Assembly (NCBI RefSeq): GCF_900496995.4
Contig: NC_044012.1
Span: 3,596,001-3,660,000 of the forward strand
Reading direction: 5' to 3'
Length of the DNA: 64,000 bases
Origin: Aquila chrysaetos chrysaetos
Taxonomy: Eukaryota; Chordata; Aves; Accipitriformes; Accipitridae
A program made the translations under genes and the position numbers. Shown here in pieces: positions 50,401-61,357 of the stretch; the first letter of the stretch is position 1, and every line of letters starts with the position of its first letter. The notes under the pieces are model-generated. The model did no database searches, was not told the origin of the DNA, and was given only the letters and a program-made list of their open reading frames with translations.

Positions 50401-52685
50401 ATTTAGTAACTATTTGTCCAACATTCTATGTATGTATATAAACTATTTACTGAGAAGGATACAAATAAAATGGAAAATGTCACAGTGTCTCTCCAATGCT
50501 AAAATTCCTGCCTCCAGTCCTAACTCCGTAAGCAAAGAAGCGCCCATGGCAAAGGTTAGACCAGCTCCATCAGGAGGCCTTTCTTCGGCTCCCATGAAAA
50601 CAGAACATCTGTTTCAGTCTAAGCTGGGATGAGGAAATTAAAGGGAAAAACCCCCAAATTCTCCTTGAACTAATGCAGTCTGAACATGGCCAAAGTTATC
50701 TAACTGCTCCAAATCATTTCACCCATCTCTATTCTTGTTGATCCCGGTGTCAAGAAGGTTGTGAGACCCTATCACAAAACTGCCTGGAAGATTTCCTTGG
50801 TGCCTCGAAGCCCGCAGGAAACCTTGAGGGACATGCATTAAAGGGAGCAGTGTCCTCTCCTACGCCACTACTACTGCTCACCCCTTGGGAATGGGAAGAG
50901 GGGCTTATGGATCACTAAGCACCTACGGTCCCTTTAGAGGTGATGGAGATAGACGCATCTGAGGCGTCTGGGGGTAGCCGGTGGGTGTAAGCTGCACAGT
51001 GACACCGTTCCCATAGCGTCAGAGCAAGAAGAGGTGGGTTAGAGTGAAAATGCAGTTCAGTTGCTCACCACTCACCCTTCTATTTTGAAGGAGTTCAGAT
51101 AAGCAAACTGAAAATGATGTCATGGCTCCCAAAGGACACAGAAATACGTTGCCATTTGTCCAGCCAGAGTACAACTCTTATTAGCATGATATAACACAGT
51201 AGTTGGGAACTTAATAGAAAAAACAAAGCTGGAATTTAATAAAAAAAAAAAAACCTATAGCTTTTAACTCGTTGCCCTTAGCATGCGGAGCTACTGTAAG
51301 TGAGCGCCTTAACATGAAAACTCCGAAGACTAAAGAATTAAAGTAAATGCAATCAGCAGATTACTAAATACCAATGGGAAATTTAGAGCTATAGAGCAAA
51401 ATCCCGGAGCATTAAAGGATTTACCGCTTGGCATTGATGAGAAGCAAATCTTTGGATTTCCATTTCTATCCTTAATTAGTAACTGAGGTTTATTTTAGTC
51501 TAAACTAAGTCACAAAAGATAACACACCCTAAAAGAAAATAGAAAGCAGTGCAATAAACTTCATAAAATGTCTTATTAAAAAATAATAAGAAAAAAGAAT
51601 AGATTCAAATGGAAAATCAATTTCCAGCTCTTCCATTTCCTTTTGTTTTCTTGTCTTCCCACCCATACTCAGCTCTTTTCTCATAATGTTCATCTCTTTG
51701 CTAGAGAGGTTACTGAGGGTGGTAACAAAGATAGCATTTTAAACCCAAAAGGGAGGCTCCCTTTTAGAAGGGACATTTTAGGAGTGTTCTTGCTCCTTCA
51801 CAGCTTGGTTTTTGAAAGTTTGCTGTCTCCCTGCCCAGTTCCCAGGGCCCCTCACTGGAAGTAGGACCTAAAATGGATGATCCGTGCTTCTCCGTGGCTT
51901 CAGCTCTGAAAAAAACAGCTGTGTCAAATGAAGCGGTTTTTTTATACGGGCACTTTGGGACAGGGGAAAGATAAGGTTCTTCTGGTTAATCGGGAGATCC
52001 CTAGCTTGGTTATCTGATGTCCCCATCCGCCGTTTGCACCACCAGTGATGGACTCCCAGGAGCTGGCTCGGCGGGGGCACCCCGGTTTGCTGGCAGGAGC
52101 CTGGCTGTGCTGGAGCGTGCCCAGCTCCTGAGATGCACCGAGGATTTGGTGTCTGATTTCCTGAACTGCGATACAAACTCCCACTGCAGCATTTCCAGCA
52201 GAGCTTTTGCCGTGGCTTCAAGTAAAGCTGTGAAATATAAGCAGCTTGCTTCAGAACAGGAAAAGAAAAAGAGCCCGTGAGTAAAATCTGAAAAAATACA
52301 TAATAAAGAGCCCCGTCCCAAACAAACCATGTGCTTCAGCAAGAAAGAAGCTGAAGTTCTCCCTGCTGTTACTCACTCCCTGCTTTCCTGTCTTCCCCAG
52401 TGAACTCAGGAATACATTTGGTCCCCATAAAAATTTACTATGGAGTAGTCTGCGTGTGATTCCTGGGCTGAGGCTGAAAAGAAATGCCCAAGCATGATGG
52501 AGTAATGAAAGGGTGGCATGCTAGCGAGGCTAAGGCAGGGAAAGTAGGCCCATTTAAGGAGAAAGATTTTAGGAAGACGCCCTGTCTGTGTAGGTATGGG
52601 CTCAGTGTATCCCTAGGGTACCAAGACGGGCAGTAAGACACATCTGAACTCTTTGTTTCTTTGTCTTCTGTGGTCAGAGAAAAGC
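44476..52685. other. Intergenic stretch without recognisable genes
   Basis: About 8.2 kb of unique sequence. A possible MITE fragment lies at 45321-45362 ('GCAATGAAATG...GGATCAGATCC') and a weaker one at 47709-47740. A short (TC)n runs at 46662-46674, an A-rich tract at 46675-46704, T16-20 near 47129-47145 and A-runs near 49425-49441. The stretch 51270-51530 may be a conserved element. The many short frames overlap on both strands, without domains. Confidence 0.5.
51270..51530. promoter_or_regulatory. Candidate conserved noncoding element
   Basis: The composition is balanced to AT-rich with retained CpGs ('AGCATGCGGAGC', 'GAGCGCCTTAAC', 'ACTCCGAAGAC', 'ATCCCGGAGC'). Homeodomain-like words follow ('AAGAATTAAAGT', 'CCTTAATTAGTAAC'). 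No frame or repeat was identified. The label rests on composition only. Confidence 0.3.
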
Positions 52686-52688
52686 AGG

Positions 52689-52782
52689 ACATAGGGCTGG
52701 AAGGGATCTCTTGAATCATCTGATATACCTCTTCTATGGCAGTACTAGGTCAAATAATTCCCATCATAAGCTCACCAAATTC
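52689..52782 (-). repeat. CR1/L3-type LINE remnant, left part
   Basis: 'ACATAGGGCTGGAAGGGATC' followed by 'TTGAATCATCTGATATACCT' and 'TATGGCAGTACTAGGTCAAA' follows the antisense CR1/L3 3' region. There, GGGCTGGAAGGGACCTC, GATCATCTAGTCCA and CATGGCAGGACTAAGT occur in this order. It stops at the left edge of the LTR, and the sequence after the LTR may continue it. Confidence 0.6.
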
Positions 52783-53054
52783 TGTCCTGGTTTTGGCTGG
52801 GGTAGAGTTAATTTTCTTTCTAGTAGCTGGTATAGCGTTATGTTTTGGATTCAGTGTGAGAAGAATGTTGATAACACACTGATGTTTTCAGTTGTTGCTA
52901 AGTAGTGTTTATACCAAGTCAAGGATTTTTCAGCTTCTCATGCCCAGCCAGCAAGAAGGCTGGAGGGGCACAAGGAGTTGGGAGGGGACACAGCCAGGGC
53001 AGCTGACCCAAACTGGCCAAAGGGGTATTCCAGACCATGTGACATCATGCCCAG

Positions 53055-53062
53055 TATATAAA
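53055..53062 (+). promoter_or_regulatory. LTR TATA box
   Basis: TATATAAA lies about 270 bp inside the LTR and about 190 bp before the poly(A) signal, the expected U3 position. Transcription would start roughly 25-30 bp downstream. Whether it is still used is unknown. Confidence 0.75.
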
Positions 53063-53173
53063 CTGGAGGGAGTTGGCCTGGAGGGGATCGCTGCTCGGGA
53101 ACTAACTGGGCATGGGTCAGCGAGTGGTGAGCAATTGCATTGTGCATCACTTGTTTTGTATACTCCAATTCTT

Positions 53174-53226
53174 TTATTATTATTATTATTGTCGTTTTAT
53201 TATTGTTATTATTATCATTATTATTT
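53174..53226 (+). repeat. (TTA)n-rich microsatellite inside the LTR
   Basis: A TTATTA-type tract interrupted by GTCG, G and C bases lies between the TATA box and the poly(A) signal. It is more expanded than I recall for typical copies of this LTR group. Variable repeat number between individuals is likely. Confidence 0.75.
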
Positions 53227-53242
53227 TCTTCCTTTCTGTCCT

Positions 53243-53248
53243 ATTAAA
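53243..53248 (+). terminator. LTR poly(A) signal ATTAAA
   Basis: ATTAAA in the context TCCTATTAAACTG is the usual polyadenylation signal position for this LTR group, followed by a T-rich stretch at 53278-53290. It would end transcripts entering from the left or starting in another LTR. Confidence 0.65.
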
Positions 53249-53377
53249 CTGTTCTTATCTCAACCCATGAGTTTTACTTTTTTTTTTTCCAATTCTTTCC
53301 CCCATCCCACTGCGTGGGGGGGAAGTGAGTGAGCGGCTGCATGGTGCTTAGCTGCTCGCTGGGGTTAAACCACAACA

Positions 53378-53420
53378 ACTCCCTTAAAAAAAGAGGTTCA
53401 ATTATTTTCCCTGTTTTTAC
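53378..53420 (-). repeat. Possible right part of the split CR1/L3 remnant
   Basis: 'ACTCCCTTAAAAAAAGAGGT' resembles the next antisense CR1/L3 block, of the type 'CTGCTCTTAAAAATCTCC'. If so, the LTR landed inside the older LINE. The fragment is very short and A-rich, so the match is weak. Confidence 0.3.
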
Positions 53421-55075
53421 CTACTGCAGCCGCACCAGAGCCTCATTTCAACATCTTTGACTGCTTTCTACTCACCTGTGGAGACTATTAGGAAAGACGA
53501 TAGAGACATAAGGGAATCTTAGATAAAAGGATTAAACACTTGCAGCACAAAAGCCAAGGTCAGCAAGCTTTGTCCAAGAGTTAAAATACTCATAACAGGC
53601 TCATATGTGCAACAACATAACCTCTTGATTTATCTGTTTAGCTTGGGATGTATCATGCCAAATGTCAGTGGGGTCACTTCTGTGCTAAGCCCAGTAGATA
53701 AAAGATTTTTTTTTGCATGAACCCAGCCTATTTAGCTCTGTTGCATTGCATTTGCTGACTTCTTACCTTGACCCTAAGTTGTCTGGAGCCCAAAATGGAC
53801 CACAGCATAACTGCAGCTCTGGTTTTGAGTTCCTTTGTCTGCATGTGGAGGCTGAGGTGGGACTACATGCTCTCTCCTGCCCATGTCCTCCTTTCTGCCT
53901 CCTGTCTCCTCTGCAGTCACTATGATGTGAAAGAAAGAGCAACGCTGGCTCCACCTGAGAAGACATCTCTTTGGCCCGGGGTTGAGCCATAGTTCAAATA
54001 TTTCCCTCTGCTCCCCTTCTTCTCCTACATTCCAGTGTGACTACAGTGAGCTTGCCCAAACCAAAAGTGTTGAGACCAGAGGCACGGATGAGGCTCTGCT
54101 AATCCCCAGTGCAAACTGGCTGGTGGGGAGAGCAAAACTGGGCTCACCTCACGCATTTGCCAGTTAGCAAGGAGTCAGCAGACATGTGCAGTGCCCCGTA
54201 TGGTCCATGAGCTCTTGGGGTCTGGGGAATCCAAGGTGCAGATCTACAGATCTGTCCCTCCAGCAGCAGTTACACGTTGCTTCACAGTCAGGGCTTGGAG
54301 TCAAATCCAGCATCAAATAGGTCCTCTAAGCTTATGAATCATCTAATGAGCAAAAATGCATTAAGTACAGCCAACCCCAGAAGTTTCAAAGATGGTATTT
54401 AGGCCTCAGAAATTATTGCATGGCTTAAAAGTGATGAGTTTAAAAAAATCTACTTTGAATTAATTTTGTCTTGTAGTTTCCGGTCCCTTTGATTGAAAAC
54501 TGGACACTCGATGCACATTGTCAAAGTTTTCATTATGAGCTAAAAGAATTAGAGATATGCATCTGAAAATGAACACTGAATATAGTCATATGATTGCAGG
54601 AGCTGAGCACTTAAGATAAATCATCAAACACCATGCAAAGTAAAATCACAAGTAAGTTCCCTTTCAACTAGTTCATTCATGAGAAAAAAGGAAAACCAAA
54701 CCAAAACAAAACAAAACAAAACCCCACAACCTGTTTAATGACTTACTTAACAACTGGTGATATTTCAATTTATGGTCATTCATTGGATCCTTATTCTCAA
54801 GGTGAATCGTGGTGTACTCATTTTGAGGCAGTGATGGATATCTGCCCATCTGAGTTAGCAGTCCTCTTTATCTCGGTGCTTGAGCAGCTCACAGGCTTTA
54901 ATGTATTTTGGTTTTGTGACACCTCTGCTATCGCCAGGAGGAAGGCTGCCACAGGGGAATGTGATGGACGAGCGTGGCAGAGACATGAACTGGGACTACA
55001 TCTCCTGTCTTACGGGGTGCCCTGTGCTAGCTCAGAGAGAAGAGAGAAAGCAACTCCCTCACTTGTTTTTTTAAT
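53421..55075. other. Intergenic stretch with (CAAAA)n
   Basis: Unique sequence with an imperfect CAAAA microsatellite at 54693-54721. No gene or further repeat was recognised. Frames of up to 114 codons (54738-55082) have no domain. Confidence 0.5.
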
Positions 55076-55079
55076 TTGT

Positions 55080-55620
55080 TAGAATAACAGCTCCATATTC
55101 CCAGGGGCAAATGTCAGGAATAATTGCACGCAAATTGCACCGGAGTCATGCTAACGCACCCATTGCCACCCAAGGGCTCCTGAAGGGTTAATATCGAGGG
55201 CTCACTGGAGTTCAGTTAATTTACAACTGGAGACCTTTATCATCTCACACTGACATTGAGGGCTCACATTTCGCACTTAATTACTTGTTCAGCAATCACG
55301 CCTGGAAGAGATAGATGTGTTTCTGTGTTTAGCCCATGCAGCTGTGAATTGTTTATTTACTTATCGTCAGGCTGGGAATGGCTGTAATTTAAAAGTTCAG
55401 ATCTCTGCTACCCTGAGCGGTGCAGGTCTTCCTTTAAATACTTCCATATTGCCGCGGTGGAATTTCGCTGGAGATGCCCGTCTTCTCCTCCTGTTCCGGG
55501 TAATGGGCCGGCAGGTGTTACTGGTTATTGGCGACCGTGATTATTTACGCTAAACAATCGCTGCCAAGTTCACAATCATAACGAAGGATCTGCGGAGATA
55601 AATTTTGGAAGGTAAAAAAG
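55080..55620. promoter_or_regulatory. Candidate conserved noncoding element
   Basis: A long unique block without repeats. 55100-55300 has words such as 'AAATTGCACCGGAGTCATGC' and 'TCAGTTAATTTACAACTGG'. 55440-55580 is CpG-bearing ('TTGCCGCGGTGGAATTTCGC', 'GGGCCGGCAGGTG', 'TTGGCGACCGTGATTATTTA', 'CGCTAAACAATCGC'). The mix of intact homeodomain/forkhead-like words with unmutated CpGs suggests constraint. Inference only. Confidence 0.4.
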
Positions 55621-55849
55621 CAGGCCAAGGAGATGAAGCAAGATGAATTCCAGTAATTCGGCTTCTGAGGAATGACTCGATCCCTATCTCGGCGCTGGAA
55701 TAGCTGAATCACGGCAGCTTCAAACAGTGGCTCACAGCAATTCATAGGCCAAATGGTGTAATTACAATTTAAGCTGTCAAATGGTGACCAGATGGCTTTA
55801 TCTTTCACACCAGAGGCCTAAGAAGTTGGTAGGTGTGACCTTTCCACAT

Positions 55850-56060
55850 ACCGATCCACCTGCGCGGTGCATGAGGTCTGCGAAAGCCCGCGTTCCTGGC
55901 GCGCCCAGCCGTGGGCGCTGACACCCGTCCTTGGCTTTGATAACTTTTGAGCAAAGCTGTGTAAAATCAACAGCGTCTTTTCACAGGGTTCCCAGGTCGC
56001 GTCACCCTTAAATGCCAAGACGGCAGCCACCAGCAATGTTGTTGGACCATTTCACCACGC
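55850..56060. promoter_or_regulatory. Small CpG-dense cluster
   Basis: I count about eleven CpGs in the 80 bases from 55850, including TGCGCGG, CCCGCG and GGCGCGCCC, and further ones up to ACGCGTGGACGC near 56057. Neighbouring DNA is CpG-poor. It is too short for a classical island but could be an unmethylated regulatory element or a lone promoter of a noncoding RNA. No TATA box or splice donor is obvious. Confidence 0.4.
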
Positions 56061-57142
56061 GTGGACGCAGAGGGTTACCGGAGTACAAAGAAGGGGTGAA
56101 GCCCCCCGTTATTCCCTTGGGGCACAGACTTCCAAGAGGGAGTAGCCAAAATGGTCCGTCCGTCCAGGCATGGCCAACCCATGTGTAGGCAGAGCTGCAA
56201 TGCAAGAATGCCACGCTGCAGCGGTCTTTGTGAAGTACGTGCGTGATGGAGGAGACGCTGTTGGTAAAAGCAGGCTGGACACATCACCTAAAAAAAGCCT
56301 GAGGTAGTTCCCGGAGAGTCGCCCTGGGCAAACCCCAGTCCAATTTCCCAGCAGATACCAGCTCTCAAGGTTAGGTGCTTGCTGGGGAGAATATCCTCAT
56401 AACCTGTCCCATCGCCAGCGGCAGCTCGCTCCGGCCTCCAGGAAAACCCAGCCTGGTCCCGCACCGGCCAGACCCCGTGGGAAAGCACACAGTTTTGCAG
56501 CAGCTCTCAGATTAGAGCAGCCTTAAAAATAAGGACTTTGGGTTTGATATTAAGCCCGGTGAATTATGCCTGCGGGCAGGTGGAAGGGCTGACATATACC
56601 AACAGCAGCAGAGCTTCTGCCTCAAGACTCTTGCAGAAGCCAACTGCTTTTGGTTTAAAGAAAAGGTTTTCCTGGCCCGCGTTCTTGTGAGAAACACACA
56701 TTTCTCCCAGTCCCAACGTTCTTTCTATCTCAAAGGTGAGGAGAAAGGGATGCAAGCTAACAGGGAGCATGGCAAGGAAGGCTGATGCAAAGAGGTGGTG
56801 CTTCCTAATATTTTTTTCTATTATCATCACCACTGTCACTGTAACAAATTACTTCTCTCTCAAGATGGAACATCTTTAAAATGGTTTGATAATAACATGT
56901 AACAAAAAAAGATCAGAACTTTTGGTTTTTGAAGAAGCGTAAGAGATATTGGGCGTACACAAGCCAACTAAAATGCATATAGTTCCAGGGTGATTTGAAT
57001 TTTCTCAGAAACAGATATACAATCTTATATGTCACTTCAGTAAAGCCAAAGAAAGAAGAAAAAAACCTAGATAGGTATAATTGAATTACACAAAATCCTG
57101 GAATTTGATGAGAGATAAAGTTACCACTAATTGTCTTAAAAG

Positions 57143-57175
<33 letters not shown>

Positions 57176-58600
57176 GATGAAATTAAAATGTCAAAAGAGC
57201 AGTGAGCTGCCTCATTGAACATTCAGTTTCTGGGTGCGTTCACGGTTGTGTTGGCAATGCATCCGTGTACACACTGAAGTAAAAGCACTGCAAAATGGAA
57301 AAAACCCCAAACCACAACTTTTACAAAGGACTGAAATGAACAGCTCAGAAACGCTGCAGGATTTACAAAAGACCATTGCAAGGCAGAAACAATCACAAGC
57401 AAAATCTGAGCCAGTAACAGTCCTGTACGTTCAAGCGTGCTGGGAAGAGCTCTGCGGGCCGCATCCATGCGGGTGGCACGAGCGAGTTGGACCCAGCCAG
57501 CTCCCAGGGTGGCCACCTCTGCAATGACCCACTGACACAGAAAATGGAGAGAAATATTTGTTTCTTTCAGTATTTTGCTGGTTTTCCTCCTTTTAAAATT
57601 GTTGCTTCTGCTGACTTTGGTTTGATGGTTAGCAGCAGCACGGGGTGTTCGGGGTCGCAGCATCAGCTTAGGTAAATGGGGATTTTTCTGTGAACTATGA
57701 AAACTTAACTCAGATGAATCTTGTCCCAATTTAACAGATACAAAATGACAGAAGGCAACTATTGGCTATAAATAAGCTTCCCAGGCTGTCAGAAGAATTA
57801 TTGCCGAGCTGCAAATAACCTGTGAACGCAGAGATTAAAGGCAATGGGCGCAACGAGCTATTTCAAAGGCAAGCGCAGAAGGGAAGGGGAGAGCATCCCT
57901 TCTGCCCACTCCCTGGCACTGCCGCTTCAGTGGGGCTTTTCCCACGCTTCATGGGAAGCAAAAATGTTCACCGAGAGCCTGAGGGGATCCGAGGAGGCAA
58001 GGTGGGCTGGGAAGGATGTCCCGAGGTCCTGCTGGGTGCCATAGGATGCTGGTCCAGATGTAAAAAGTACAGTGGGAGAGGGAGGACCCCACATCGCTGT
58101 GACCCTGGTATTATTTTTGCCCCGTACACACACAGCACTGGCTATTGCAATAGACTGGCTCAGTAATAATATCATTCTGAAATGCATTTTTTGCCCTGGG
58201 CGTTTGTGGAGGAGCACTGGAGAAGATGCACTTCTGCAGGCGATGCCTCTTTGGCTCTGGGACCTGAGGGCAGAGGGGGGATCGCGTACCCTGACAGTTG
58301 CATATTCACCACCCCACATTTCAAAGAGATTTTTATCTGCCTGGCATGGAAGATTTCCCAAACTGTTTATATTAAGAGCAGCTTTTGATGCCAGCAATGA
58401 ATATTACTATATTACTGAAAGGAATCAAAAGCTAAAGTGCCTGCGTGTACAGTTAATCTATCCAAACAGAAAATGTTTCTTAAAAAATTACGGCACTATT
58501 TTTATAACAAACCTCAGCCAAACTCAAAACTGAATAAATATAATATGTTCTTTTAAAACCAATTTATTTTTTTAATCATGGGCAAAAATACTTTCCTTGC
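56061..58600. other. Intergenic segment, GC mixed, no gene called
   Basis: Moderately GC-rich unique DNA at 56061-56500 and 57420-58300, separated by AT-rich sequence with an A/AAAAG microsatellite at 57138-57175. Frames of 150-170 codons (minus 57223-57729, minus 57927-58397, plus 58072-58533) overlap others on the opposite strand and show no recognisable domain, so none is annotated. Confidence 0.5.
57138..57175. repeat. A-rich / (AAAAG)n microsatellite
   Basis: A run of fifteen A bases is followed by about four AAAAG units. It looks like simple slippage-prone sequence. It may also be the decayed tail of a retroposed element, but no element body is recognised to its left. Confidence 0.8.
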
Positions 58601-60045
58601 TTTCATTCAGCAGCTAATACTTCACCCCCCCCATATTCGAGCCCGGAGATTTGCCTGTGACGGGATTTCTGCTTCGGAGGCGTTCGGATTGAAACACCTC
58701 CCGAGGCCGGTGGGAATGCAGATGTGAGCACGTTAAGTTAGCATCATGGCCAGGCTGTGGTTTCTCTCTCTTTTTAACAAAACCATGAATTAGGCAAGAA
58801 AGTGCCTCAAAGGGGCCAGTAGTGATGGGAAAGGCAGCCACCCTAACGCCCTCATCCACCAAGAGCCTAAATAAAGGCAGAGCCATATATATTTCTGTAG
58901 GATTATGCGAGGGCATCTATTCCTACTGACATGCTGTTAAGGCAAGAATACAGAGTTGCTGTCTTCACGTTATTAAAAACTAGCCTGTATAGTCATTACC
59001 ACAACGTAATTTTCATTAGGGGTTGCTTATAGCAGAGTTTGGCCCTTCCATTTTTTTTAATGTTATTATTATTACTATTTTATTTTAACTAGAAGGACCG
59101 AGCAGAACTTTTCCTGGATTTTTTAAGCATTTATTTAGACTTGCATCATTGCCCAAGACCACAATTTGAATCTCTCAAGCCTCATCCCACGATCTTTTAC
59201 TCCCCTAAACGCTGCGCCTATTTGATTCTCTCATGAAGAGGAGTCTAACCAAACAATCTGCAGCATGCAAGTACCCTAAAATGTAGTTAAAAATTACTAG
59301 AGGAGACGGCACTCGGTGATGAATAGGCAAGCGGGGTAACCTGACCCCTGAGAGCTTACACATCCCCTTTTTGTTTGTTTGTTTGTTCTGCTGAACTTTC
59401 CAGGAGTTTCAGCTGCAATCAAACCCAGGGCCCTAACGTGCTAGAAAGAAGCCATGAAAATGCTTTAAATACTGTCACCACGTTGACCATTTTTTGTATG
59501 TATTTTTTAAGAGGGGATGATTCAAGTTGCAAGCTGTCATAGAAAAATATATTGAAATTTCTTCCATCTGATTTTCTTGTATGAAAGAGAAACTGTGTCT
59601 GGGTGCCGTGCCGTTCCCCCAGCAGTTGTGCGCTGCTTATTCTGCTGCCCTGCTAAAGGTCAAAAGCAGGTAATGTATGTTGAAATTTCCACAGACCGGG
59701 GTAAGCTCTGAGGTTGTTGACTTTGATATCAGTTTTCTTCTACCCGGGGGGAAAAAAAAAATCACTCCAGCTCCTCATTGATTTTTCATGGAAATTCACC
59801 AATTTCTCCTAGTTTAAGATCTGGTCTCTGATTTCTCCCTGATTATCATATCCGTCTGCCCCCCAAATGAAGTCCTGCTTTGTTTCAGCTCAGGATGGTG
59901 ATATCATTATTACTGCACTGAGCAGAGGGCAAAAATTCCAGTTTGCTAGAACACTGGTGCTGAATGACAGAGGTTACTTCAGAAAAAGAAAACAAACAAC
60001 CCTCCCCCAGTAAACACACCTTAATAAAAAGGAAAAATAATGAAA
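58601..60045. other. Intergenic stretch with (GTTT)n
   Basis: A CpG-bearing patch lies at 58636-58730, then AT-rich unique sequence with a GTTT microsatellite at 59368-59386. The word 'CAACGTAATTTTCATTAGGG' at 59004-59023 is of the kind seen in conserved elements. No gene. Confidence 0.5.
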
Positions 60046-60049
60046 GAAA

Positions 60050-60260
60050 AAGTTGCACGAAGCTTGAAATGGGAATGGAACGTGCCTGCGCCTTTGCGCA
60101 GAAGATGCTAATAAGCAGAGTCTTGCAGAATTAACCAGCGTTATGACTTTAAATGTTCCTTTTGGAAATCACACTTTGCTCTGGCTGTGTTTGTTTTGGT
60201 TTAGCTGACTGTCGCTCTCTTCCCTGGCTTCAGCCCTTCTGCGTTTAGCTGCAAACTGAT
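60050..60260. promoter_or_regulatory. Candidate conserved noncoding element
   Basis: It contains the inverted pair TGCGC-CTTT-GCGCA at 60087-60100 followed by 'GATGCTAATAAGCAGAG', 'GAATTAACCAGCGTTATGAC' and 'TTTGGTTTAGCTGACTGTCG'. Compact, repeat-free and site-rich; function inferred only. Confidence 0.3.
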
Positions 60261-61265
60261 ACAAGGGGAAAAAACTGTCTTGCATTTCTACAATTTTAGA
60301 TAATACAGCACAAATTGATGGAAGGAGCCACGCAACTTTACGGTCAACCCTCCCGACTCTGCAAGGGACAAAAATGAGCTTTAAACAAACAAAATTTTGG
60401 TCATCAACATGCTTAATTGGTGCAGAACTGGATTAGGATGTTCCCATGGGGCTCCTGAGAGTTAAAGCCACTTTTCTTCAGATATATCGATATACATGTT
60501 GGTATTAATTCACCCTCTTGGACTCTTGCAGATGTTACAGGGAAAGCATTTAAAACTTACATTTTAAAATGTATCTGGGACATGAACGCTCAATTTATTA
60601 TTGCTGGAGTCTAGAAATCTAAGATAATAGAATTAATTTTTTTTATTAATTCTCATTGACTCACATATTCAAATAGAAGTGCCGTTTTGTGCCCCCTACA
60701 TTTAAAAAAAAAAAAAAAAGCTTTTGAAAACTTCAATTGTCAAAATAGCCAGGATATTCCCTCCCATGAGAGCACAGGAAACCAGTATGGGTTATTAAAA
60801 GAAGTCCAACAAATCAGACTTTTAACATTTGCTCAGATAATTAATCCAGGGAAAGAAAGGTACAGTAAAGAAGACAAAAGTAGAAAAAAATTTGTACTGT
60901 GAGAAAATTTCGCAGCTTAAAATAAAAATTATTTTTTCTAGATAAAACAAGTGCTTTAAAATCTATTTAGCCATTAGTATGCATAGATATTTCATCTTAT
61001 ACGTATATAGCAAGCTACCATTTCCAATACAGCTTACCGGTCATAACTTTGACAAAATATACAATTCAGTCTTTGTGAATCAGGATGTTTTAAAGCCATT
61101 CAGGGAAATTCTTTTAAACACAGTGGCTTGAGATTAAAGTACAGATTTAGTTCTTTAGAACGTTTTTCCCAAATGAGTATAAATGTGAAGTCTGCCCTTT
61201 AAATTAAATGACAGCAAGAAGTCAGGGGAAAAAAACAAAACAAAACAAACAATAGCAAACAGTTT
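60261..61265. other. AT-rich intergenic stretch, nothing recognised
   Basis: Unique AT-rich DNA with an A-run at 60703-60719 and a CAAAA microsatellite at 61228-61249. No gene or repeat family was identified. Confidence 0.5.
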
Positions 61266-61266
61266 G

Positions 61267-61357
61267 AGATTGATTCTGCTCTTGCTAACCTCATTGTAAA
61301 TAAGGGACTGGCTCTAATTTAGTTAATGAGATTTCACCAGTGTAAATTAAATTAGGC
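61267..61357. repeat. Relic of a palindromic amniote MITE
   Basis: 'GAGATTGATTCTGCTCTTGC', 'TAACCTCATTGTAAATAAGG', 'AATGAGATTTCACCAGTGTA' and 'AATTAAATTAGGC' follow the palindromic repeat whose arms read ATTCTGATCTCACTTACACCAGTGTAAAT. Both arms are partly visible, which makes this one of the longer copies in the window. Confidence 0.5.

Larger units (their letters stand above)
52783..53377 (+). mobile_element. Solo LTR of an avian endogenous retrovirus
   Basis: The element runs from TGTCCTGGTTTTGGCTGGGG to GGGGTTAAACCACAACA. That is a TG...CA pair about 595 bp apart, with U3-R-U5 features in order. These are a TATATAAA box at 53055-53062, a TAT/ATT-rich tract at 53174-53226, an ATTAAA poly(A) signal at 53243-53248 and a purine-run/C-run region before the terminus. 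The sequence matches from memory an LTR group widespread in neoavian genomes (ERVL-like or ERVK-like subfamily not assigned). No gag, pol or env sequence and no partner LTR lie nearby, so it is a solo LTR formed by recombination. The target duplication is imperfect: AATTC before and, depending on the exact end, AACTC or ACTCC after. The decayed duplication suggests it is not very recent. Confidence 0.88.

Noticed and set aside
50953..50972. AGACGC...GCGTCT inverted repeat as a regulatory site
   Set aside because: Six-base arms occur often by chance in 64 kb, and no associated feature was seen.
52892..53332. 146-codon open frame inside the LTR
   Set aside because: It lies wholly within the solo LTR and reads through its promoter, microsatellite and poly(A) region, so it is not a protein gene.
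57138..57175. A-rich tract as a retroposon tail
   Set aside because: No element body can be recognised upstream; simple slippage explains it.
57223..57729. 168-codon minus-strand open frame with hydrophobic stretches
   Set aside because: The hydrophobic runs come from a T/A-biased patch. There is no family resemblance, and overlapping frames exist on the plus strand.
57927..58533. Overlapping 150-codon frames on both strands
   Set aside because: Mutually overlapping frames in the same segment with no domain are typical of chance stop-free DNA.
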